This document shows positions 1 to 6,363 of a DNA stretch of 9,623 nucleotides, one piece after another. The first letter of the stretch is position 1. Every line of letters starts with the position of its first letter. A program made the position numbers and the translations under genes. Below the pieces are notes generated by a model. It worked only from the letters and a program-made list of their open reading frames with translations, was not told where the DNA came from and made no database searches. Source of the DNA: Verrucomicrobia bacterium UBA3761 (lineage in GTDB: Bacteria; Verrucomicrobiota; Kiritimatiellia; RFP12; UBA1067); contig DFGB01000075.1 in NCBI GenBank assembly GCA_002371135.1, positions 1 through 9,623 on the forward strand. The letters are read 5' to 3'.

Positions 1-180
1 GTCGAGCTCGTCGTCTCCGCCCCCAACGCTTCATACTGGAAGAGCGCCATGCGCTACATCGGCCTCGACTGCGGTCCGGCGCGTTCACCAGCCGGCCAGC
101 CGCTGAGCGACGCCGAATACGAGGCCTACGCCGCGAAAATCGACGCCCTCGGCTTCATCGAAAGGAAGGATCATGCATAA
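1..180 (+). CDS. C-terminus of a dihydrodipicolinate synthase / N-acetylneuraminate lyase family protein (partial, 5' end outside window)
   Basis: The first 59 codons are open in frame 1 and end at the TAA at 178-180. The tail reads RYIGLDCGPARSPAGQPL followed by an acidic helix and ALGFIE. This is the usual C-terminal ending of DapA/NanA-type Schiff-base aldolases: GLxxGPxRxPxxPL, then a helix ending in LG(L/F). The catalytic lysine and tyrosine lie upstream of the window, so substrate cannot be read directly. N-acetylneuraminate lyase, which splits sialic acid to N-acetylmannosamine and pyruvate in the cytoplasm, is favoured by context: the next gene starts 8 bases before this stop and encodes an anomerase domain of the sialic-acid pathway fused to a sialidase-like propeller. 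Other family members (DapA, keto-sugar-acid aldolases) remain possible. Family assignment is fairly sure; the specific enzyme is inference. Confidence 0.72.
   Translation, partial: VELVVSAPNASYWKSAMRYIGLDCGPARSPAGQPLSDAEYEAYAAKIDALGFIERKDHA
163..170 (+). promoter_or_regulatory. Ribosome binding site of the fusion gene, inside the upstream coding region
   Basis: AGGAAGGA lies just before the ATG at 173, with the first AGGA 6 bases from the start codon. It sits inside the last codons of the aldolase gene, whose stop codon lies 3' of the fusion start. The arrangement (ATG at 173, upstream TAA at 178-180) implies translational coupling and a shared transcript. Confidence 0.7.
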
Positions 181-3100
181 GAAGAGCATAACAGCCTCTC
201 TTTGCCTGCTTCTTGCCTGCGCGTCCGGCGCGACGCCGGACGTCGTTGTCACGCCCGTAAAGGACGCCTCCAGATTCTTCTCCACGAACGCCAACCTCGA
301 AAAGGCGTTCAAATTTCTCGAGCGCCCGGACCTCGCCACGCTCGAATGCGGCCGCTACGAAATCGACGGATCGAACTGCTGGGCCACGGTGATGGACGTG
401 CAACTAAAGCCGTGGGCCGAAGAGAACCTCTACGAAGCCCACCACGCCTACATCGACGTCCACGTGCCAATCTCCGGCTCCGAGACGGTCGGCTCGATGC
501 TTCCTCCGCCCGAGACCGCCGCCGCGTTCGATCCGTCGCGCGACATCGTCCTCTGGCGCGGCAAGGGCGAGCGCCGCACCGTCTCGCCCGGCGAGGTCGC
601 GATATTCTTTCCTCCCTGCGGCGGCCATGCCTCCGCCCTGACGGACGGCGAACCGCGCACAATCCGCAAAATCGTCTTGAAGGTGCTCGCAAGCCCGGCG
701 CCCGGCGTCGTGAAAACGCTCGAACTCGCACCCGGCCCCGGCAACCCGCGCAACAGCGAAGGCGCATTCCTCCAGCTCGCCGACGGCCGCCTCATGTTCG
801 CATATTCGCGCTACACGGGAACATCGAAATCCGACCACGCCGCGGCCGATATCGCCGCGCGCTATTCCTCCGACAATGGCGCAACATGGACCGGCGACGA
901 GATAATCGTCAAGAAGGACGAAGGCGCGCTGAATGTAATGAGCGTCAGCCTCCTGCGCCTCCAAAGCGGCGAAATCGCGCTATTCTATCTCCTAAAAAAC
1001 TCCCTCTCGGACTGCCGCCCCGTGATGCGGCGCTCCTTCGACGAAGGCAAAACGTGGTCCGAGCCCGTCTATTGCATAACCGACGAAATCGCATACTACG
1101 TCCTCAACAACGACCGCGTGATACAACTGCGCGACGGCCGCATCCTTTTCGCCGTCGCCAAGCACACTCTCCCCGACGGCAAATCCGACGATGTTGGCGT
1201 GGTATACACCTATTCCTCGGACGACAACGGCGCCACATGGCATCGCGGCAAAAGCGTCCTTGAAGTACGCAACGCGGACGGCCGGCGCTTCGCCGCGCAA
1301 GAGCCGGGCGTGGTGGAATGCTCAGACGGTTCCCTCCTCCTCTGGATCCGCACGAACGCCGGTTGCCAGTATTTCTCCCGCTCCGCCGACCGCGGCGAGA
1401 CTTGGAGCGCGCCGGAGCCCTCGCCGCTCGTCTCGCCCCTTTCCCCGGCCAGCATAAAGCGCCTGCCGACGGGCGACCTCCTCGCCATATGGAACGACCA
1501 CGCTTCGCGTCCGGAGATGAAGACCTACCGCCCCGACGAGCACAAATGGGCCAACGGATGGCGCTCGCCTCTCGCCTCGGCCCTCTCCTCCGACGACGGC
1601 CGCACATGGCACGACGTCAAGATGATCGAGGACGACGAGAACGGCTGGTTCTGCTACACCGCGATCGAGCCGCTCGCCGACGGCACGGTGATGCTCGGCT
1701 ACTGCGCCTACGACATGCTAGCGCATTCGCGCCTCGTCAAGATTCCGCTTGAATGGTTCTACGAGCGTCAATACCTCTCGCGCCGCGCCGCCGCGGACGG
1801 TCTCGTCCTCCTCAAGAACAACGGCGCCCTGCCGCTCGCAAAGGGCTCTTCCGTGGCGCTTTTCGGCGATGTCGACGGCCTCAAGCCGGGCGGCGGCGGC
1901 TCCTCGGGCGTCAACGCCATTCGCCGCGTCACGCTTTCGGAGGGCCTCGCGGAGGCCGGTTTCAAGATCGACCCCGAGAGCCGCGAGACTGCCGTTTTCG
2001 CCGTCTTCCGCGACGCGCTCGAAGGCGAAGACGCCGCCGACGCGGCATACGAAATGACCGCTGCGGAACTCGCGACGCTCGCCGAAATCAAGGCCGCCGG
2101 CTTCAAGCGCATCATCGCCGTCGCGGGCGGCGGACACGTCTTCAACCTCGCTCCCCTCGCAAACGACGACGCCGTGGACTCCATCCTCTGGGCGTGGTAT
2201 CCGGGCGGCGAAGGAGGAGCGGCGATCGGCGACGTTCTCTCCGGCAAGGTCAACCCTTCAGGACGCCTCGCAGAGACGATCGCAGAAAAAGTGGAAGATT
2301 ACCCGACCCACCGCGGATGGCGCGAATCGCGCTGGTATGTCCCCTATGAAGAAGGCATATTCGTCGGGTACCGCTATTTCGAGACAATTCCCGGCGCGGC
2401 GGGAAAAGTCGTCTACCCCTTCGGCCACGGCCTCTCCTACACCACCTTTACACTCTCGGATGCGACCTTCGAGCGCTCGGGGGAATCCTACACGGCGACG
2501 CTGCGCGTGACGAATGCGGGGTCGCTCCCAGGGAAACACTCCGTCTTGTGCTACACATCGCAGGAAGGCGGCCGCGCCGAACATCCGGCCCGCGAACTGC
2601 GCGCTTTCGCCAAAACGCGCCTCCTCGCGCCAGGCGAATCGCAAGTCCTCTCCCTTTCCTTCGATATCCGCGATCTCGCATTCTTCGATGACGACGAAAC
2701 CTCCCCGACGCTCGGCTCGTGGATTCTCGACAAGGGCCGCTATACGATACTCCTAGGCGGCTCGGTGCGCGACGCGACGGAGGCCGGGGCATTCAACGTC
2801 CCCGAAGAATGCGTCCTCTCCTCGCCGGGCCTCAAGCTGCAGGCCGACCGCCTCGCGCGCCGCCTCTCCGCCGACGGCACGTATAAAACGCTCAATACCG
2901 CCTACCCCGGCCACGTCGAAGAGCCGGTGCTCGTCCCCGTCAGGACGAATGCCGTCGACACTGTGGCGGTAACGCTCTCCGACGTCGCGGACGGCAAAGC
3001 CACGCTCGACGAACTCCTCGACGGCATGAGCCTCCAGGAAATGCTGCACCTCCTCTTCGGCCATCTGCGCGAAGACCCGTGCGGCACAGGCTCGATCGGC

Positions 3101-3913
3101 GCCCTGGAGAAATTCGGCATACCGGCGGTGCAGACGTGCGACGGCCCGGCGGGCGTGCGCCGCGAGGCGCCTTCCACCTTCTTCCCGTGCGCCGCCCTTC
3201 TCGCCTGCACGTTCGACGCGCCGCTCATACGGGAAATCGGCGAGGCGATCGGCACGGAAGCCGCCGAGGCGGATTTCGACCTCCTTCTCGCGCCAGGCAT
3301 GTGCATCCACCGCCACCCGCTCTGCGGACGCAACTTCGAGTATTTCAGCGAAGACCCTCTCGTCTCGGGCGTAGCCGCCTCGGCGTATGTCGCGGGCGTC
3401 CAGAGCCGCGGCGTCGGCGCTACGCTCAAGCATTTCGCAGGCAACGGGCGCGAAACGACCCGCCGCATCGAGAAGGACGTAGCCTCGGAACGCGCGTTCA
3501 GGGAAATCTACCTGCGCGGCTTCGAACGCGCCGTAAAGGAGGCCGCGCCGTGGGCGATCATGACTAGCTACAACGGCGTCAACGGCTACAATTCCGGCGA
3601 AAACTACGGACTTGTCACCGGCATTCTCCGCGACGAATGGGGATATACAGGCCTTGCCATCACCGACTGGCTCACGACCATTCCCATGTGGAGGGAGATC
3701 GGCGCCGGCAACGACGTCAAAATGCCAAAGGACATCGAAGACACAAACCGCAACATGCTCAAGCGCGGCGACGCGGTGGATGAAGCGCTCTTCGCCTACA
3801 ACCGCGCATATCTCTCGCTTTCGCGTGTCCGCGAAAGCGCCAAGCGCGTCTGCGAACTCGTGATGAAATCCCGCCGCTTCGGCCGCGACAAGCTCGGCCA
3901 TAGTAGGAAGTAG
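173..3913 (+). CDS. Exported fusion protein: YhcH/NanQ-type anomerase, sialidase-like Asp-box propeller, and domain-order-reversed GH3 glycosidase
   Basis: This is a 1246-residue exported polypeptide. Residues 1-20 form a signal peptide. LLAC at 13-16 fits a permissive lipobox, so it may be a lipoprotein anchored at Cys16; signal peptidase I cleavage near 20 is the alternative. Residues 30-175 match the YhcH/YjgK/YiaL family (E. coli NanQ interconverts sialic acid anomers), with EAHHAYIDVH at 88-97 and FFPPCGGH ending at His152. Residues 181-530 are a sialidase-like propeller with Asp-boxes at 231-239, 288-295, 348-356, 404-411 and 472-479, plus RNSEG at 193-197 and NNDR at 311-314. Residues 536-760 are a GH3 C-terminal domain (GLVLLKNNGALPL, YPFGHGLSYTTF); Glu617 aligns with the usual acid/base. 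Residues 765-875 are FnIII-like. Residues 936-1232 are the GH3 N-terminal barrel: DGPAGVR at 990-996, Lys1086-His1087, nucleophile Asp1165 in AITDW. GH3 half-order is reversed, as I recall for Ruminococcus albus and Butyrivibrio beta-glucosidases. The start is set by the site at 163-170 and the signal peptide. Sialic-acid specificity and the GH3 substrate are inferred. Confidence 0.9.
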   Translation: MHKKSITASLCLLLACASGATPDVVVTPVKDASRFFSTNANLEKAFKFLERPDLATLECGRYEIDGSNCWATVMDVQLKPWAEENLYEAHHAYIDVHVPISGSETVGSMLPPPETAAAFDPSRDIVLWRGKGERRTVSPGEVAIFFPPCGGHASALTDGEPRTIRKIVLKVLASPAPGVVKTLELAPGPGNPRNSEGAFLQLADGRLMFAYSRYTGTSKSDHAAADIAARYSSDNGATWTGDEIIVKKDEGALNVMSVSLLRLQSGEIALFYLLKNSLSDCRPVMRRSFDEGKTWSEPVYCITDEIAYYVLNNDRVIQLRDGRILFAVAKHTLPDGKSDDVGVVYTYSSDDNGATWHRGKSVLEVRNADGRRFAAQEPGVVECSDGSLLLWIRTNAGCQYFSRSADRGETWSAPEPSPLVSPLSPASIKRLPTGDLLAIWNDHASRPEMKTYRPDEHKWANGWRSPLASALSSDDGRTWHDVKMIEDDENGWFCYTAIEPLADGTVMLGYCAYDMLAHSRLVKIPLEWFYERQYLSRRAAADGLVLLKNNGALPLAKGSSVALFGDVDGLKPGGGGSSGVNAIRRVTLSEGLAEAGFKIDPESRETAVFAVFRDALEGEDAADAAYEMTAAELATLAEIKAAGFKRIIAVAGGGHVFNLAPLANDDAVDSILWAWYPGGEGGAAIGDVLSGKVNPSGRLAETIAEKVEDYPTHRGWRESRWYVPYEEGIFVGYRYFETIPGAAGKVVYPFGHGLSYTTFTLSDATFERSGESYTATLRVTNAGSLPGKHSVLCYTSQEGGRAEHPARELRAFAKTRLLAPGESQVLSLSFDIRDLAFFDDDETSPTLGSWILDKGRYTILLGGSVRDATEAGAFNVPEECVLSSPGLKLQADRLARRLSADGTYKTLNTAYPGHVEEPVLVPVRTNAVDTVAVTLSDVADGKATLDELLDGMSLQEMLHLLFGHLREDPCGTGSIGALEKFGIPAVQTCDGPAGVRREAPSTFFPCAALLACTFDAPLIREIGEAIGTEAAEADFDLLLAPGMCIHRHPLCGRNFEYFSEDPLVSGVAASAYVAGVQSRGVGATLKHFAGNGRETTRRIEKDVASERAFREIYLRGFERAVKEAAPWAIMTSYNGVNGYNSGENYGLVTGILRDEWGYTGLAITDWLTTIPMWREIGAGNDVKMPKDIEDTNRNMLKRGDAVDEALFAYNRAYLSLSRVRESAKRVCELVMKSRRFGRDKLGHSRK

Positions 3914-4039
3914 CCCGTCGCCCAACATAAGTCTGTCCCAATCATCCCAATCATCTACGCCTCTCGGGCTAGTTTAAGATTTTACATTACCGTATCACAA
4001 CAATTTAAACAAACGATAATACATGAAAGGAACACAAAG
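3914..4039 (+). promoter_or_regulatory. Spacer with candidate sigma-70 promoter and RBS for the LamG-repeat gene
   Basis: This 126-base spacer turns AT-rich after 3971. TTTACA at 3981-3986 and TTTAAA at 4004-4009 are separated by 17 bases, matching 5 of 6 and 4 of 6 positions of the -35 and -10 consensus. A second -10-like GATAAT sits at 4015-4020 without a convincing -35. AAAGGA at 4026-4031 lies 8 bases before the ATG at 4040 and is a good ribosome binding site. The composition change suggests the LamG gene is transcribed separately from the upstream operon. The promoter is a sequence match only. Confidence 0.4.
3936..3953. repeat. Two tandem copies of TCCCAATCA
   Basis: The 9-mer TCCCAATCA occurs at 3936-3944 and again immediately at 3945-3953. 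It lies in the spacer after the fusion gene. It may be slippage or part of a larger repeat; no function can be assigned. Confidence 0.6.
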
Positions 4040-6082
4040 ATGAAAACCATGCTCGTTCCAATCCTGGCAATCGCCGCAGCGATCTCATCCGCCCTCCCGG
4101 CGCTCGCCCTCGAACAGAAAGACTCCGCCGACTTCGACTACAAGTATGAGATGAGTGTGCTTCCAACGGAAGCCTCCGAAGATCAGGATGGCGGTGGGAA
4201 GGCCGATTTCAAACACAACAACAACACGGCAAACAATACATCGTGGCTCTCGTTGGGGACTGGCGCATACGCCGGCACCATAAAGATGGCAATGAAATCA
4301 AATGACTATCTGATTAGCGCTGCCGATAGCGGCTCCGATGGTGATGGATGGCGTTCCACGGTAGCAAAATCCGATGAAGGGTATACCGTAGAAGTAAAAC
4401 TCAAAGTAGAGAGTGTTGAAGCGAATAAAAGCGACGGCGCTTGCGCCCTGACTTGCTCGCACAATGTAAAAAATGTGAATGCTCAGTTGAAATTCTACGC
4501 AGCCAGGATAAACTGGGGTGGCAATACTCTGAAAGAAATGGATACTACTGACCGCTTCCATACATATCGCATCGTGCACATCGCAACAAAGAATGAGTTC
4601 TATGTCTACGTCGATGGAACTCTTGTGGGTGATATGTGTACAAATGCGTTTTCCTACAACGCGGCTGCACTCAACCGATTGATTTTGGGCGCGGCAGGTG
4701 GCAACTACGCAGGCACTGTCCATGTCGCATATCTCCGCTTCACGAAAGGCGCGTACGCTCCTGCCGACAAAGAGGTCAAGCAACTCGCCTCAGCCGATTT
4801 TGACTACAAGTATGAAATGCTCAAACTTCCGTCTGAGGAGAACCTTAACAACAGCGGTAGCGCAAAAGCCTTCAAGGACAACAATAGCAACAGCAATTGG
4901 CTCACCCTCGGCACCGGAACAAATACCGGCACTGTTTATATGAATATCAGCCAAAGCAGCCAATATCTCATAAGCGATAGCGCTAGCGGCACGGCCGGCG
5001 ATGTCTGGATGAGCCTCGGTCTCACGGCGGAAGACTCCGCTTACACAATCGAGACCCGGCTCAAAATTACTGCATGCACAGGAAACAAAGGAGCACTCCT
5101 TCTAAACGCTTCGTACGGAGTTGCAAATGAAAACTCTTGGCTCCAATTCTTCTCTGACCAAATCAAATGGAACGATAAAAAAATCGCCGACGTCAAACTC
5201 AGCGACTGGCACACCTACAGACTTGTCGCCGAAGACAACCAGTATCAAGTATACGTAGATGGAGTACTCGTCAGCGGAGATACGCCACTCGGCAACGGAT
5301 TCAACTACGGCACGGCATTGAACCGTCTTTTGTTCGGAGGAAACAGCAACTACGCAGGCGCGGCGCAGGTCGCATATTTCCGCCTCACGAAAGGCGCGTA
5401 TGCGCCTGTCGACACAGTGGCACGAACCTCCGACGAGTTTGGCGTGAAGTACGAAATGACAGATAGCGACACCCGAATCTCTGCGTCCGCGAATGCCTCC
5501 GACTGGACAATCAGCGGGAACAGCGGCGCGACTATTACCAAGTCCAACGGCGTGCTTTCCATCGTACCCAATGGCAAGCAGCCCTATTGGCAGACGACAA
5601 CCACTGCATGGAAGAATGGCGCGAATAATGTCTCAGCCTTTACCATTGATATCGCTATCAAAATCAATAAATGCACTCTCACAGATGGTAGCGACCGGGC
5701 ATTCCAGTTGATTGCCGGCACCCCGAATGCGAAAGGTGTTCTCAATATCGGCAAAAACCATATCTATTGGCAGACTACAGACTCGAAAGCCAATAATATC
5801 GTGCTGGATTCCTCTGACAACTCCGACAAGAGTCATGTATTCCGCATCTCATACGACGGCAAAACGCGACACAGTTTCAATGTCTGGCGCGATGGCGTGA
5901 AAATTGGAGAGTGCCTGGTTGATAATACAGGTTGGTCTGGTGTCGTTTTCAACTTTGTTCGCTTGGGCGTCACTGGCGGGACTGTGGGCGGCGAATTCGA
6001 TATTGACTACATTCGCTGGGACACTACTGGCGCGTATGATTGGAAAGATCTCCCGATGGGATTGATGATACTACTCAAGTAA
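4040..6082 (+). CDS. Secreted protein with three tandem LamG/concanavalin-like domains
   Basis: The 680-residue protein begins with a Sec signal peptide (MKTMLVPILAIAAAISS, likely cut after ALA near residue 23). Three beta-rich units follow at about 29-241, 251-456 and 465-667. Units 1 and 2 are close copies: both start SADFDYKYEM, contain HTYR(I/L)V then YVYVDGTLV or YQVYVDGVL, and end with F/L-TKGAYAP. Unit 3 is diverged but keeps KYEM, FRISYDG, NVWRDGVKIGE and DYIRWDTTGAYDW. The pattern 'HxYR(I/L), YxVYVDGxLV, then LxxG' resembles LamG/concanavalin-A jelly rolls, so binding to glycans or surfaces outside the cell is the likely role, though no ligand can be named. There is no catalytic domain, C-terminal sorting motif or transmembrane tail. 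The gene is Asn/Ser/Thr-rich and lower in GC than its neighbours (26 of 60 bases at 4381-4440 against 41 of 60 at 3241-3300, hand counted). That suggests separate ancestry or relaxed composition. Confidence 0.85.
   Translation: MKTMLVPILAIAAAISSALPALALEQKDSADFDYKYEMSVLPTEASEDQDGGGKADFKHNNNTANNTSWLSLGTGAYAGTIKMAMKSNDYLISAADSGSDGDGWRSTVAKSDEGYTVEVKLKVESVEANKSDGACALTCSHNVKNVNAQLKFYAARINWGGNTLKEMDTTDRFHTYRIVHIATKNEFYVYVDGTLVGDMCTNAFSYNAAALNRLILGAAGGNYAGTVHVAYLRFTKGAYAPADKEVKQLASADFDYKYEMLKLPSEENLNNSGSAKAFKDNNSNSNWLTLGTGTNTGTVYMNISQSSQYLISDSASGTAGDVWMSLGLTAEDSAYTIETRLKITACTGNKGALLLNASYGVANENSWLQFFSDQIKWNDKKIADVKLSDWHTYRLVAEDNQYQVYVDGVLVSGDTPLGNGFNYGTALNRLLFGGNSNYAGAAQVAYFRLTKGAYAPVDTVARTSDEFGVKYEMTDSDTRISASANASDWTISGNSGATITKSNGVLSIVPNGKQPYWQTTTTAWKNGANNVSAFTIDIAIKINKCTLTDGSDRAFQLIAGTPNAKGVLNIGKNHIYWQTTDSKANNIVLDSSDNSDKSHVFRISYDGKTRHSFNVWRDGVKIGECLVDNTGWSGVVFNFVRLGVTGGTVGGEFDIDYIRWDTTGAYDWKDLPMGLMILLK
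4124..6040 (+). repeat. Internal triplication in the LamG-repeat gene
   Basis: The three protein units correspond to about 4124-4762, 4790-5407 and 5432-6040. The first two are still recognisable at DNA level: GACTACAAGTATGA occurs near the start of each, and GGCGCGTA plus CTCC or GCGCC at their ends. The third is recognisable mainly at protein level. This indicates an older duplication giving the third unit and a younger one giving units 1 and 2. Confidence 0.75.
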
Positions 6083-6083
6083 A

Positions 6084-6151
6084 ATGGCAAAATAATCAAG
6101 TTTCCCGGTGCGGGCCCTGCGCGGCTTTGCCGACGCAAGGCCCGCTCTTTC
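6084..6151 (+). pseudogene. Degenerate copy of the start of the metallophosphoesterase gene (Tat-leader relic)
   Basis: Starting one base after the LamG stop codon, this stretch aligns with 6364-6434, the first 71 bases of the next gene. By hand I count 58 identical of 68 aligned positions with 3 gap bases. The block CTGCGCGGCTTTGCCG is identical in both. ATGGCA is conserved, but the fourth codon is TAA (6093-6095). Beyond the stop the frame reads ...LRGFADARPALS against LRGFAAAGLALS in the intact gene. The twin-arginine pair is lost. It is a relic of a duplicated Tat leader, either of the adjacent gene or of a paralogue elsewhere in the genome with a near-identical leader. Confidence 0.75.
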
Positions 6152-6174
6152 CGCCTTTGACGAATCAGACGACA

Positions 6175-6260
6175 GAAAATGTTGCCAGTACCAATGTTGC
6201 CAATACCCACTAACCAATAACCAATTGGAAATTGGCAACATTGGTACTGGCAACATTTTC
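6175..6260. repeat. Perfect 30-bp inverted repeat with 26-base loop (palindromic element)
   Basis: The arms are 6175-6204 and 6231-6260 and are perfect reverse complements over 30 bases. The loop, 6205-6230, contains CCAATTGG, itself a palindrome. In RNA this would be a very stable hairpin just after the LamG gene. There is no T-run directly after the stem, so it is not a textbook intrinsic terminator, though it could shield or end the upstream transcript. I see no obvious target-site duplication. It may be a MITE/REP-like element or a compound operator. Confidence 0.85.
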
Positions 6261-6274
6261 ACATTGGCAACATT
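6178..6274. repeat. Five copies of the 10-mer TGGCAACATT / AATGTTGCCA
   Basis: AATGTTGCCA is at 6178-6187 and 6193-6202. Its reverse complement TGGCAACATT is at 6233-6242, 6248-6257 and 6265-6274. Spacing within each arm is 15 bases. The fifth copy lies outside the inverted repeat, 17 bases on, and is flanked by TTTCACAT at 6257-6264 and 6273-6280. The array ends 19 bases before the -35 box of the promoter at 6294. Confidence 0.8.
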
Positions 6275-6293
6275 TCACATAAATGCGAAGCCA

Positions 6294-6322
6294 TTGACAT
6301 TCTACGACGATTTTTGTATAAT
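6294..6322 (+). promoter_or_regulatory. Consensus sigma-70 promoter for the metallophosphoesterase-GH3 operon
   Basis: TTGACA at 6294-6299 and TATAAT at 6317-6322 are both perfect consensus hexamers, separated by the optimal 17 bases. Transcription would start near 6329, giving a leader of about 35 bases before the ATG at 6364. In a GC-rich genome such a perfect AT-rich match is unlikely by chance. The repeat array just upstream could bind a regulator, but that is inference. Confidence 0.82.
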
Positions 6323-6353
6323 CTTTTTCGTGATTTCACCAGAGCAAGGGTTC

Positions 6354-6359
6354 AGGAGA
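6354..6359 (+). promoter_or_regulatory. Ribosome binding site of the metallophosphoesterase gene
   Basis: AGGAGA lies 4 bases before the ATG at 6364. It supports this start, as does the Tat leader that begins at residue 8 of the resulting protein. Confidence 0.75.
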
Positions 6360-6363
6360 TACA

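Noticed and set aside
2753..3928. Open frame of 391 codons on the minus strand
   Set aside because: It lies entirely opposite the strongly supported GH3 barrel, and its product shows no recognisable domain. Long antisense frames are expected in GC-rich DNA with biased third positions.
3911..3971. Possible terminator: TAGCCCG (3911-3917) against CGGGCTA (3965-3971)
   Set aside because: Only 7 pairs with a 47-base loop and no clean T-run after it. Too weak to call.
6175..6260. CRISPR array reading of the repeated 10-mer
   Set aside because: The copies are only 10 bases long, in both orientations, with 5-7-base gaps and a repeated rather than unique spacer. There are no cas genes in view.
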